A DNA stretch of 64,000 nucleotides from DATGKG01 sp963851325 (GCA_963851325.1 CAWKOR010000001.1:2232001-2296000), one strand, 5' to 3'. Numbered from the stretch's first letter, positions 1-7,506 are shown. Notes: generated by a model not told the origin, from the letters alone. A program made the numbers and translations.

Positions 1-980
1 TGCGCTTTCTCGAACGCCTGCTGGCGCTTCTCGGTGGAAAGCCAATCGATCAGCGAGGCTTCGACCGCATCATGGTGAGTCGCGCGACTGATGAAGGTAG
101 AAAAAAGTTCGGTCTCCGCCCATTCCGGATTTCCCATCGCGGCCTTGGTCCCCTTCCAGAATCGCTCAGTGATGGGACTGAAACTCACCCATCCATCCTT
201 GCACGGATAGACCCATGGCAGACCCAGCTTGGCGCGAGTGCGAATGCGCACGCCGTAGGGAGCATCGGCGCTCTCGTGGGTGTGAATCCCGACCGCGGGG
301 CGGAACATGCTGACCATCGCGAGCCACGAACTGGTATCGACGTGCTGGCCCTTGCCGGTGCGCTTACGCTGGAAAAGCGCGCACATCGCGGCGGCCGCGC
401 CGGTGTATCCCGCAAGATAGTCGGCCTGGCGATCGGCGGGCTTGAGCGGTGTATGGGTAGCAAAATCCGTCACCTGGTTAACCGGCGTTTCCCATCCGAC
501 GCCGCTCATCTGGGTGGCGATGAGATCGCCGCCGGGCGCGTCGCGATATCGGGAATCCGCGCCAAAGGTGGTGAGCGAAACTACAATCAGACGCGGAAAA
601 CGCTCGACCAACGTGCGCCAGGAGATACCCAAGCGATCGTTTTCGGCCGGCGGATTGGGATTGAGCAGGATATCCGCGGAATCGAGCAGCTTGAAAAATA
701 GCTCGCGACCGCGCTCGGAATCGAGATTGATCGTGACGCTGAGTTTGTTGGTGTTCAGGTATAGATGAACGCCACCGGTCTCGGGATCGGGCAACTCATC
801 CTTGAAGGGACCGCGCAGCCGCTCGGGCGCGCCAGTGCGCGGCGGCTCGACCTTGACGACCTCGGCGCCGTGATCGGCGAACGCCTTGCCGGCCATCGCG
901 GCGGAATAATTCGGCATGTTTTCGAGGCACACAACCTCGACCACCTTGATGCCTTCCAATGCCCGAGGCTGCTCAGCCAT
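1..980 (-). CDS. CaiB/BaiF family (family III) CoA-transferase, 3' end cut by the window
   Basis: Family III CoA-transferases move CoA between carboxylic acids. About 326 codons are visible, read from ATG 980; the frame runs off the window at position 1, so the C-terminus is missing. The start MAEQPRALEGIKVVEV, the FADHGAEVVKVE segment near residue 40, NTNKLSVTINLDSERG and the RTGKGQHVDTS stretch are all typical of the family. The ATG shares eight bases (ATGGCTGA) with the stop of the upstream HAD gene, so the two are translationally coupled. The substrate cannot be told from sequence. Family assignment is firm. Confidence 0.88.
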   Translation of the reverse strand, partial: MAEQPRALEGIKVVEVVCLENMPNYSAAMAGKAFADHGAEVVKVEPPRTGAPERLRGPFKDELPDPETGGVHLYLNTNKLSVTINLDSERGRELFFKLLDSADILLNPNPPAENDRLGISWRTLVERFPRLIVVSLTTFGADSRYRDAPGGDLIATQMSGVGWETPVNQVTDFATHTPLKPADRQADYLAGYTGAAAAMCALFQRKRTGKGQHVDTSSWLAMVSMFRPAVGIHTHESADAPYGVRIRTRAKLGLPWVYPCKDGWVSFSPITERFWKGTKAAMGNPEWAETELFSTFISRATHHDAVEASLIDWLSTEKRQQAFEKA

Positions 981-1671
981 CGAGGCCTCCCACGCGCAGA
1001 TGTTCGAGGACGTCGAGCAGCTCGCTCATCGAGCGCATCACATGATGCGGCTTGTACTCCGGATGCGTCAACAAATGCTCGTAGGTCGCAGGCCCCGTCG
1101 CTACGCCTATCGCCGCGCCGAACCGCGCGTTGCTCGCCGCCATGATGTCTCGCGGCTCGTCGCCCACGTACACACACGCGAGCGGCTCCACTTCCGCCCG
1201 CAGCGCCGTATCGCGCAGGCTCTCGCTCTTGTCCAGCGCCCGCGTCAGCGAAGTGGTGTTTTGCGTCACCACCTGGTCCAGGTACGCCGCCAGCCCCACC
1301 ATCGCGAGCTTCTTGAGCAGCAGCCGCGAGTCGCCCGGGCGGCTGGTAATCACCGCCGTCGCGTATCCTCTGCGCTTCAGCTCGGCCAGCGTTTCCGGAA
1401 CATGCGGCAGGATTTCCATTCTTTCGGTAGCATCGACTTCGGTCATGAAGTACGCAAACGCCAGCTTCGCGAAGTCGCGCTGCATATGCGCCGGGACCCC
1501 CAGCATTCGATCGTCCTGCGCCACCGCATCCCAATAGCGTTCCCGCGTCAGCGCGGGCGTATGGCCCAGGTCGTCGAGCGCCTTCTTCGCCGCGGTATAG
1601 AGCGGCCCGTGGATATCGACCAGGGTCCCGTCGAGGTCGAAGAAGATCGCCTTGAATTGCTGAGGTGGCAC
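973..1671 (-). CDS. HAD-superfamily hydrolase (phosphoglycolate phosphatase-like)
   Basis: Predicted phosphatase of about 232 residues. HAD motif I is FFDLDGT, with nucleophile Asp12 and acid Asp14; motif II is the T in AVITSRPG; motif III/IV is VYVGDEPRD. The alpha-helical cap lies between motifs I and II. I place the start at GTG 1671, just before PPQQFKAIFFDLDG, with AAAGAGAG upstream as ribosome binding site. The frame stays open further upstream to about 1971, but that stretch is not protein-like. The gene is coupled to the CoA-transferase downstream. A decayed copy of its 5' end occurs at about 4620-4720 (see the repeat entries). Substrate unknown. Confidence 0.85.
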   Translation of the reverse strand: MPPQQFKAIFFDLDGTLVDIHGPLYTAAKKALDDLGHTPALTRERYWDAVAQDDRMLGVPAHMQRDFAKLAFAYFMTEVDATERMEILPHVPETLAELKRRGYATAVITSRPGDSRLLLKKLAMVGLAAYLDQVVTQNTTSLTRALDKSESLRDTALRAEVEPLACVYVGDEPRDIMAASNARFGAAIGVATGPATYEHLLTHPEYKPHHVMRSMSELLDVLEHLRVGGLDG

Positions 1672-1745
1672 GGCACTCTCTTTGAAGCCCGCCGCTCCGC
1701 GCGTTGTCAAGCGCGATGGGCCCTCGCGCCGGGGTCCGAAATGCA
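1645..1745. repeat. imperfect direct repeat, copy A, at the 5' end of the HAD gene
   Basis: This stretch aligns with 4641-4740 in the same orientation, with roughly three in four bases identical and a few short gaps. Shared blocks include TTGAATTGC, CGCTCCGCG and GCGATGG. Copy A spans the first codons, ribosome binding site and upstream region of the intact HAD gene. The two copies bracket the lower-G+C island. Confidence 0.65.
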
Positions 1746-2032
1746 CTCGAAAATATATCTCCGCCGGGCTTGGGGTGCAGGCGTTTTCATTTCTCAACAC
1801 CGGTGGGCCTAACGACGAGGCTGCGCCGCGCGCGTTGGATTTCGAACCCGACCCTGAATGTGGACGGGATTGAGGTTCCCAGGTGGTACCCAAACGGCAC
1901 AGTTCGCTGGTGTATTTGCTGCCCGGCGGCCGCAACCCGTCGGATGGCCTACGGTTTGTCGCACGCCGCAAGTGCAGACTTAATCTGGAGCATGAGGTGA
2001 GTCGAGCCTGGCGTTCTAATCAAGGGCGAATC
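1672..2032. other. intergenic stretch upstream of the HAD gene
   Basis: About 360 bases without a convincing gene. The first 75 bases belong to direct repeat A. A TTGACA-like hexamer read on the minus strand (about 1709-1704) could be the -35 box of the HAD/CoA-transferase operon, but no good -10 box follows at standard spacing. The rest looks like non-coding transition sequence into the lower-G+C island; nothing else was recognised. Confidence 0.4.
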
Positions 2033-2521
2033 TTACGAGCCTTTGTCTGGCTTCTTCTCTCTTATTCCCTCTAGTTGTTCTTCCGCGATTATTCTCCATG
2101 CGCTGTCTTTCATCTCGCTCACCTTCAGCCGCAAGTCGTCCATCAGCTGTTCGTCATCCAATAGATCGTAGCTCCCTATATCGCTCATCACTCGGAACAA
2201 ATGCACGACGTCGTGGATGGTTAGATCGTAGTTCGCACTCCTTAGCTTGCTTTCAAGAGGTTTGACGACAGAAGCTCCCTGCTTAGCCAGAGGACGAGCC
2301 AAATCTATTACCGGAGGTGCGATGATTTGGCATCCGTATATATAGATTCTGCATTGAGAATCGAAATCGTATTTCTCGAAGATTGCATCGCGTTGAGCCT
2401 AAGGCGGCCAGTAGAATTCGTTGGAGATGCCTTTTGGCAGTTGTTCCGCCCTGGAGAACGCGCCGCACAGCAAAAGATCATAAGGGCGATTGTGGTCCGC
2501 CTTATCGTTGCGAAATATCAT
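2033..2521 (-). pseudogene. small hypothetical gene interrupted by an in-frame TAG
   Basis: From ATG 2521 the frame reads MIFRNDKADHNRPYDLLL and continues to YWPP, then meets TAG at 2401-2399. The same frame carries on without a break as AQRDAIFEKYDFDSQ to the TGA at 2033, giving 161 sense codons in all. The part after the TAG has no ATG or GTG; its only plausible start is TTG 2302, well inside protein-like sequence. The simplest reading is one hydrophilic, acidic protein broken by an amber mutation. TAG is used as an ordinary stop elsewhere here (msbA, fabZ). Family not recognised. It follows the zincin-like fragment by 12 bases and could once have been its immunity or partner gene; that is speculation. 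Confidence 0.55.
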
Positions 2522-2533
2522 CGGCAGACTGTC

Positions 2534-2893
2534 TCATTGCTGGCGAAGAGAGCCATCAGTTGGAGTTGAGGTTCTATAGGCCGGTGCCGCAGATCTGTTC
2601 GCTATGCCTTTTCCGTGCTGCACACCCTCGATGCCGTAGTCGGCGCGCTCCATCCCGCTCCTATACTGACCTACATGAGCCAATTCGTGAGCGAGCAATG
2701 AAAGTCCTCTATACCCTTGGCTACTCGGATCGTAGACGCCCGGGCGGAAGTAGATGTCATTACCGAGGGTTATACCACTCGCGTCTGAAGGGGTGAACCA
2801 AGGAACACCGTTTGTGTGAATCCGGGTTTGCCAGAGATCTGATCCGAATGAGAACGGACTTGGGCCAAGTAAGCCGGCAATCTTTGATGCCAT
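2534..2893 (-). CDS. orphan DUF4157-like zincin fragment (RHS/polymorphic-toxin C-terminus)
   Basis: A 119-residue ORF with a zinc metallopeptidase signature HELAHVGQ (residues about 70-77), preceded by GITLGNDIYFRPG and followed by YRSGM. This layout resembles DUF4157-type domains found at the C-terminus of RHS-like or other secreted proteins. The frame remains open upstream to a TGA at 3040-3038 and encodes VGNVYNPDPFQ and a Gly-rich linker without any usable start codon, so the ATG at 2893 is probably internal and the piece is a remnant that has lost its N-terminus. No signal peptide. Composition is poorer in G+C than the neighbours. Confidence 0.5.
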   Translation of the reverse strand: MASKIAGLLGPSPFSFGSDLWQTRIHTNGVPWFTPSDASGITLGNDIYFRPGVYDPSSQGYRGLSLLAHELAHVGQYRSGMERADYGIEGVQHGKGIANRSAAPAYRTSTPTDGSLRQQ

Positions 2894-3118
2894 CCTGAGA
2901 GAGTTTCTAGCCCAATTAACATAATCATCTTGAGTACCGCCACCGATACTTCTCGGTGCTCCGCCACCGCCCAGCCCTTGCGGGCCACTGCGCGAGAGCT
3001 GAAACGGGTCCGGATTGTATACATTGCCAACGGGCTTTCAATAGAGAGCGGGCGCACAACGACCTTCGCTTCCACAAACACGTCTGAGTTTGCACACTCT
3101 CCGATGATGATATAGCGC

Positions 3119-3652
3119 TCAGTTAGTAGAGGCAGAGAGTGGCGATTCGTACCATAGTGCGACTATTAAGCCGCCAACCATTCCGCCGCACGCGCCAGCC
3201 AAAATGAAATGCGGTGCTGCGAAGAACTCACTCTTATCCAAGGACCCTGAGATCAGGCCCAAGACCGCAACGACAAATGCGCCGATAGTTGCACCAACGG
3301 ATGCTCCGGCAACTTTTAGATACTTAGTCGATCGATGTTTTAGCCAGTTAGAGCGCTCGACTAGTAACGCTCCGAGGAGACCTAGGAAACAAGACCAGAG
3401 TCCGAAAGACATCACGGAGAACGGGTAGAAGAAGATAAGGTCGCCCAATGACTCGACCCAGCCGGCATGCGAATATAGTAGAATTATTGTTACCAGACCG
3501 AAGCTCGGGGGTACCAAGAATAGTAGGATTGAAAGCAACAAGGTCTTCTTCTTCAGTGCTGGAGACAATATAGTTAGCCCGACCAGAGGAACAGTTAGGT
3601 ACCCCAAGGAGTACAATGTTTTCAAATGCTGAGCGGACAAACTGTTGCTCAT
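3119..3652 (-). CDS. hypothetical multi-pass membrane protein
   Basis: About 177 residues from ATG 3652 (MSNSLSAQHLKTLYSLGY). Four to five hydrophobic segments are visible, including LLLSILLFLVPPSFGLVTII, a segment near FYPFSVMSFGLWSCFLGLLG, a Gly/Ala-rich helix around VGATIGAFVVAVLGLI and a final AGACGGMVGGLIVALW. The frame is open further upstream to 3850 but that part is Arg-rich and unlike protein. No family recognised. It lies in the lower-G+C island, downstream of the CPBP protease and upstream of the zincin fragment. Confidence 0.55.
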   Translation of the reverse strand: MSNSLSAQHLKTLYSLGYLTVPLVGLTILSPALKKKTLLLSILLFLVPPSFGLVTIILLYSHAGWVESLGDLIFFYPFSVMSFGLWSCFLGLLGALLVERSNWLKHRSTKYLKVAGASVGATIGAFVVAVLGLISGSLDKSEFFAAPHFILAGACGGMVGGLIVALWYESPLSASTN

Positions 3653-3871
3653 CCTTACACGTCGACAGTTCTCAAAACGAAGGTAGTCCAAATTGAGGCG
3701 TTCATTTCCGAGCGTGAAGGGTTTGCAGGTAACAGCGGAAACGCGCAGGTTCCTGAGCCTTGATAGGTGTACAGCACGGAGGCCGCGGCGTCTCCGCCTG
3801 TGCGCAGCGTGATTTTTTAGGTGGTCATTGGCGTGGAGGCCGGCGCGCATTGGCCGCTAAGACCCTGCACC

Positions 3872-4588
3872 CTATGGCAGGGCGTAACTAGCGTCGTACA
3901 AGAAGTGCATTGCCATCGCGAGACGCAGGTTGCCTCGCCATAGGACGATCATCTGAAGAACCAGTCCCATCACGAAACGATAGGCGAATGACATCAGCCC
4001 TTGAAAGATTCCACCGTGGTGGTACCCAAAAATGAGCGCCTGGAGGATCACGCCGACGGTGATTCCAATCGCGCCCCTGAAGTAAGTGAAAAGAAACCCT
4101 CGATAAGCGGTCTCCTCGCAGATAGCCGCAGTCGGCGACATGACCAGTAGCCATAAGAGGTACTCGCTAAGACCACGAGGCATAAAAGGATCCCCGGTGC
4201 TCGCCGGCCCACTCTTGACACTGACTGCGATCAACCAGGCCGTGATCGCGAGCGCCACAGTCGCGACTACAGTTGCACCGACTTTCGTGGGTGCTTCGAC
4301 ACCTATTCCCGCTCTTCCCAAACCACTTCGCGCGATGGAGATCATTACGATCGCAAATACAATCCACTGGTAAGCGACAACGATCCCCCAGAAGGTAAGC
4401 CAGTAGCTATGGTTTCCGGGTGGCGGATCGAACAACGGGCGGACGAATGGCAGCGCCCCAAGCACGGTACCATTGAAGATCGGATAGGCGATGATGATCG
4501 CCGCGAAAGCGATCCGATGCCACGGGTTCTGCAATGAGAGCGACGGTGCCATCAGCGTCCTACTACGCTCGTGAATGAAATCCGTCAA
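3872..4588 (-). CDS. CPBP family intramembrane metalloprotease
   Basis: 238 residues, mostly hydrophobic. CPBP (Abi) proteases cleave or bind substrates within the membrane; members include prenyl-protein endopeptidases and bacteriocin-immunity proteins. Visible motifs are EETAYRG (glutamate pair plus Arg, motif 1), FGYHHGG (motif 2 His) and the terminal MHFLYDAS. About six membrane segments are apparent. The start may be ATG 4588 or the internal Met at 4552. It is the first gene of the island on the minus strand. Specific role unknown. Confidence 0.8.
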   Translation of the reverse strand: MTDFIHERSRTLMAPSLSLQNPWHRIAFAAIIIAYPIFNGTVLGALPFVRPLFDPPPGNHSYWLTFWGIVVAYQWIVFAIVMISIARSGLGRAGIGVEAPTKVGATVVATVALAITAWLIAVSVKSGPASTGDPFMPRGLSEYLLWLLVMSPTAAICEETAYRGFLFTYFRGAIGITVGVILQALIFGYHHGGIFQGLMSFAYRFVMGLVLQMIVLWRGNLRLAMAMHFLYDASYALP

Positions 4589-4640
4589 CTGCTGGTTTTC
4601 AAGATCGCTCCACGACCCCGCCGACCTCGTACTTGAAAAA

Positions 4641-4740
4641 AGCCATCGCTTTGAATTGCCGGTGCGGCAGGCATTCTATTTGAGGCCTGTCGCTCCGCGG
4701 CATGGTCACGTGCGATGGCCCATCGTGCCCGGAACGAATG
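4641..4740. repeat. imperfect direct repeat, copy B, with a decayed HAD 5' end
   Basis: Counterpart of 1645-1745. Read on the minus strand it contains CAATTCAAAGCGATG, matching the QFKAI codons of the intact HAD gene, followed downstream (about 4640-4600) by a degraded version of the DLDGT region; no open HAD frame survives. The other end of the repeat is the 3' end of DUF429. The ancestral order was therefore probably DUF429 followed directly by HAD, with the island separating a duplicated junction. Confidence 0.6.
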
Positions 4741-5590
4741 CGATGGCGAAGCGGCCCTCGGGCGGGCAATGCAGCTCGATCAACGCCCCCGCCGACGCGC
4801 TCGCGGCCGCGCTCAGCGCCAGCACCGCAGCATCGGCCTCGTCGAGCGTCCGGGGCGTCGCAAAATTCGTTACCTTGACCAGGGCCGCCAAGCGCTCGCA
4901 AATGTTTCGCCGCGCCACCAGCGCATCGTTGCGCATTCGTTTCGGCGGAAGAAACGCGCCGTCGCACCAAAGCCGCATCTGCAAGTCGGGATACGCCTCG
5001 AAGACGCGGACGCCGACTCGCTCCAATGCCGGAAAAACGCCGAATCCGGCGAGCATGAAGCGGGTGAATGTTCCACCTGCCACCGATCCGGTCTTCGAGG
5101 CTGCGGGAATGCGCACTACCGACGCGAGGAGCTCCTTTGCGATCTCGCGCAGATGAGGTTTGCAATCGCTCTTCGCGACGCATCCCGCGAAGTAACCGGC
5201 CCGCGGGGTCGGAAACATCGAGAGCGGCCGCAGCGCGCCGTCGCAGGTTGCCCGAAGCAGCTCGCGCAAGGAGGCATCGATGACGCGCGCGGGCGGCGCA
5301 TCGATCCGACTGACCAGCTTGCTATTGGAGCAATCGACGTCGCGCGGCGTGCGCGGCGAATCAATCAGCGCGACGGCGCCTCCAAGATCGCATCCGACCG
5401 CATCGGCAATTCGCTGGCCGATCGATTCAGCAATCGGACTCGCGATGCCTTTCAGCGGCACTCGATGATAGGAGAGCTGCGAGCGATCGGCCGACAGCAG
5501 CGCGAGGTCGAGGTAGTCCTCGCCCACGTCGACGCCGAGTATCGTGGCATCCGGCGCGAGGTTGATCGCGCGCCGCGTGCAGGTATTCAC
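4706..5590 (-). CDS. DUF429 family protein (predicted RNase H-fold nuclease)
   Basis: About 294 residues. DUF429 members are uncharacterised and predicted to have an RNase H-like fold. Visible family features are the first strand ILGVDVGEDYLDLAL with acidic residues, ALIDSPRTPRDVDC, EAYPDLQMRLW and the late DEADAAVLALSA. I choose GTG 5590, whose GTGA overlaps the stop of the GFA-family gene; longer versions (to 5641) have no better start. The 3' end falls in direct repeat B. Function unknown beyond fold. Confidence 0.75.
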   Translation of the reverse strand: MNTCTRRAINLAPDATILGVDVGEDYLDLALLSADRSQLSYHRVPLKGIASPIAESIGQRIADAVGCDLGGAVALIDSPRTPRDVDCSNSKLVSRIDAPPARVIDASLRELLRATCDGALRPLSMFPTPRAGYFAGCVAKSDCKPHLREIAKELLASVVRIPAASKTGSVAGGTFTRFMLAGFGVFPALERVGVRVFEAYPDLQMRLWCDGAFLPPKRMRNDALVARRNICERLAALVKVTNFATPRTLDEADAAVLALSAAASASAGALIELHCPPEGRFAIAFVPGTMGHRT

Positions 5591-5997
5591 CGGGGTGGAT
5601 TGCGATGGAACTGCGGCAACCCATCGGTGATTTCGAACCACGGTGCTTTATATCCGACGTAAATGTGCGCTTGCGGCCGGATGCCTGGATCTTCGTCGAG
5701 CGAGCCGGCTGGAATGAACACCAGATTCACATCCGCGCGGACATCCGGGACACTGCATCCGCATACCGAGCAGAAGACCCGCCGGTATCCCGGCGGCGCC
5801 TTCCGCACCGGCGCCTCGTAGACCTTCAGCAGCGACTCGCCCGCGGTCCATCGGAAGTCCGCGGGATCGCAGAACAGCTCGGCCATGAATGCGGAACCGC
5901 TGGCCTTGCGGCATCGCGAGCAATGGTCGTAGCCGAATTGGGATGCTCGACCGCTCACTTCATAGGCGACGCCTCCGCACAAGCAGCTTCCTTTCAT
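5587..5997 (-). CDS. GFA/CENP-V family zinc-binding protein
   Basis: 136 residues of the glutathione-dependent formaldehyde-activating (GFA) family. Zinc ligands are visible in SCLCGGV, HCSRCRKASGS and FCSVCGCSVP. Many family members have no proven enzymatic role, so formaldehyde metabolism is not claimed. The start is ATG 5997, which follows GGAGG at ideal spacing; a GTG at 6009 lies within that ribosome binding site. Coupled to DUF429 by a four-base overlap. Divergent from the AspRS leader. Confidence 0.85.
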   Translation of the reverse strand: MKGSCLCGGVAYEVSGRASQFGYDHCSRCRKASGSAFMAELFCDPADFRWTAGESLLKVYEAPVRKAPPGYRRVFCSVCGCSVPDVRADVNLVFIPAGSLDEDPGIRPQAHIYVGYKAPWFEITDGLPQFHRNPPR

Positions 5998-6019
5998 GAT
6001 GGCCTCCACGCTCTTTCGA

Positions 6020-6049
6020 TTGACTCCGCCACGGCGCTGCGACTAACTG
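6020..6049 (+). promoter_or_regulatory. candidate promoter of the AspRS leader
   Basis: TTGACT at 6020-6025 is a good -35 match. At 17-18 bases a weak -10 (TAACTG at 6044-6049) follows. Transcription would then start almost at the leader ATG, giving a nearly leaderless leader peptide. The -10 is poor, so only the position between the divergent GFA gene and the leader supports it. Confidence 0.3.
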
Positions 6050-6056
6050 AATCAGA

Positions 6057-6134
6057 ATGATGCTGAATCACGACCACCGCAACGACGGCGATAATCGACG
6101 CTCCCGCGTCTGCGCCTGCGTGCCGGGGTCGTGA
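6057..6134 (+). CDS. Asp/Asn-rich leader peptide of the AspRS attenuator
   Basis: A 25-codon ORF, MMLNHDHRNDGDNRRS and on to the TGA at 6132-6134. Six of the ten codons from 6066 to 6095 are Asn (AAT, AAC, AAT) or Asp (GAC, GAC, GAT). It is followed by a strong terminator and then the AspRS gene. This is the layout of ribosome-mediated attenuation, in which stalling at codons of the limiting aminoacyl-tRNA prevents termination. ATCACGACC (6067-6075) can pair with GGTCGTGAT (6127-6135), and CCCGCG (6103-6108) with CGCGGG (6170-6175) in the 5' arm of the terminator, giving candidate alternative structures. The ribosome binding site is weak. Too short for usual gene calling. Confidence 0.65.
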   Translation: MMLNHDHRNDGDNRRSRVCACVPGS

Positions 6135-6165
6135 TCGAATAGCCACACCAAACCGGTTGCAGAAG

Positions 6166-6204
6166 AGGCCGCGGGCGCATAACGCTCGCGGCCTTTTTCT
6201 TTTT
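6166..6204 (+). terminator. intrinsic terminator/attenuator before the AspRS gene
   Basis: The arm at 6166-6177 pairs with 6183-6194 to form a 12-bp, very G+C-rich stem with one G-U pair and a CATAA loop, followed by TTTTT C TTTTT. The AspRS ribosome binding site (AGGAGG) begins three bases further on, so the hairpin can only make sense as a regulated terminator inside the leader, not as the end of another gene. Confidence 0.85.
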
Positions 6205-6219
6205 CGAGGAGGAACCAAC

Positions 6220-7506
6220 ATGGGGCGTCAATTGATCGCGGAGCTGGATCGATCGAAGTCGGCCGGCGTCACTTTGAAAGGATGGATTCGGCGGATTCGG
6301 GAAACCAAATCGACCACCTTCATCGTTCTGCAGGACTGTTCCGGCATTATCCAGGTGGTCGCCGATCCCGCCCGGCTCAGAAACCTGGGGCTGCGCGCCG
6401 AATCCGCGGTGAGTATCCGCGGCCGCCCGCGCATCGATGAGCGCGCGCCTGGAGGCATCGAGATCGATTGCGACCACATCGAGGTACTCGGCCCGGCGGC
6501 GGAAGTTCTTCCCTTCACTTCGGCTTCACGCCTCGATGAAATCTCCCCCGATATCGCGATAAGTAACCGGCCGCTCGCACTTCGCACCGAGCGCGGCGGC
6601 ACGATTTTCCGCATCCAGGCGGCGCTGGCCGAGGAGTTCCGCGCTGCGTTACGCCGCCGCAGGTTCACCGAGATCTTCACCTCGAAGATCGTGGCGAGCG
6701 CGACCGAGGGTGGCACCAACCTGTTCGCGATCGAGTATTTCGATCGCATCGCGTATCTCGCCCAGAGCCCGCAATTTTACAAGGAGCACGCCGTCGCGGG
6801 CCTCGAGCGGGTGTTCGAGACCGGGCACGTCTATCGCGCCGAGCCGCACGCATCGTCGCGCCATCTGTGCGAGTACCTTTCGCTCGATCTCGAAATGGGA
6901 TTCATCGAATGTCCCGGCGACCTCATCGATCTGGAGCGCGAGGTTCTCACCGAAGTGTTTGCGGCGATTGGCGAGCGCTTCGCGCCTTCGCTGGCGCAAT
7001 TCGATTCTTATCTGCCGTCGCTTAAGGGCGCGCCGACCTGGACCTTTGACAAATGCCTTGATCGGCTGCGCAAAACGCATCGACGCGACGATTTGGTCGA
7101 CGACCTCGATCCGATGGCGGAGCGCCAGCTTTGTGAAATCGCCGAAAACGAATCCGGCGTGGCGGCGCTCTTCGTAACCGAGTTTCCGCTCGGCAGCCGG
7201 CCCTTCTACACGCATCCCGCGGACGATGGCGTGCATGCTGCCGGCTTTGATTTGCTGTTGCGTGGGCTCGAAGTCACCACCGGCGGCCAGCGCCTGCATC
7301 GGCTATCAGATCTGGAGGCGGCGCTGCGCGCGCGAGGCATCGAGACCGCGGCCTTCGAGTCGCATCTCAGGATGTTCGACTTCGGCATGCCGCCGCACGG
7401 AGGGTTGGCGATCGGGCTGGAGCGCCTGACCTGCCAGGTGCTCGGCCTAAAGAACATTCGCGAGGCGACGCTATATCCGCGCGACCTCAATCGTTTGGAA
7501 CCATGA
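6220..7506 (+). CDS. aspS: archaeal-type aspartyl-tRNA synthetase (aspartate--tRNA(Asp/Asn) ligase)
   Basis: 428 residues, the usual length for archaeal-type AspRS and much shorter than bacterial AspRS (about 590). An N-terminal OB-fold anticodon-binding domain (residues about 1-105, with KGWIRRIRETKSTTFIVLQD) precedes a class II catalytic core. Motif 2 is VYRAEPHASSRHLCEYLSLD, motif 3 is GGLAIGLERL, and the terminal NIREATLYPRD is characteristic. The bacterial GAD insertion is absent. Enzymes of this type are often non-discriminating and also make Asp-tRNA(Asn) for GatCAB; which applies here cannot be decided from sequence. AGGAGG lies eight bases upstream of ATG 6220. The 3' end overlaps the convergent slt-like gene by 20 bases. 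Likely regulated by the attenuator at 6057-6204. Confidence 0.88.
   Translation: MGRQLIAELDRSKSAGVTLKGWIRRIRETKSTTFIVLQDCSGIIQVVADPARLRNLGLRAESAVSIRGRPRIDERAPGGIEIDCDHIEVLGPAAEVLPFTSASRLDEISPDIAISNRPLALRTERGGTIFRIQAALAEEFRAALRRRRFTEIFTSKIVASATEGGTNLFAIEYFDRIAYLAQSPQFYKEHAVAGLERVFETGHVYRAEPHASSRHLCEYLSLDLEMGFIECPGDLIDLEREVLTEVFAAIGERFAPSLAQFDSYLPSLKGAPTWTFDKCLDRLRKTHRRDDLVDDLDPMAERQLCEIAENESGVAALFVTEFPLGSRPFYTHPADDGVHAAGFDLLLRGLEVTTGGQRLHRLSDLEAALRARGIETAAFESHLRMFDFGMPPHGGLAIGLERLTCQVLGLKNIREATLYPRDLNRLEP

Larger units (their letters stand above)
1746..4640. other. lower-G+C accessory island between imperfect direct repeats
   Basis: Between the two repeats, base composition shifts visibly towards A+T compared with the flanks, particularly at 2033-3650. 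The contents are degraded or unrelated to neighbouring pathways: a gene broken by TAG, an orphan zincin-like fragment, a small membrane protein and a CPBP protease, all on the minus strand. DUF429 on one side and HAD on the other would be adjacent without it. No integrase, transposase or tRNA is present, so the insertion mechanism is unknown. Confidence 0.5.

Noticed and set aside
1672..1971. N-terminal extension of the HAD protein by about 100 residues
   Set aside because: The extension lacks protein-like character and covers repeat A and the upstream region; HAD motif I normally lies at the very N-terminus.
2399..2401. TAG as pyrrolysine codon in the island gene
   Set aside because: TAG ends several ordinary genes here (msbA, fabZ), there is no pyl gene in the window and the locus is decayed; nonsense mutation is simpler.
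3038..3040. TGA upstream of the zincin fragment as a second Sec codon
   Set aside because: No redox motif, no hairpin like that of the redoxin gene, and the upstream frame is not protein-like.
3119..3850. 243-residue version of the island membrane protein
   Set aside because: The first 66 residues are Arg/His-rich and unlike protein; hydrophobic, protein-like sequence starts after Met at 3652.
6010..6219. T-box riboswitch before the AspRS gene
   Set aside because: No T-box core sequence (AGGGTGG-type) or specifier-loop layout; the Asp/Asn leader ORF explains the terminator better.
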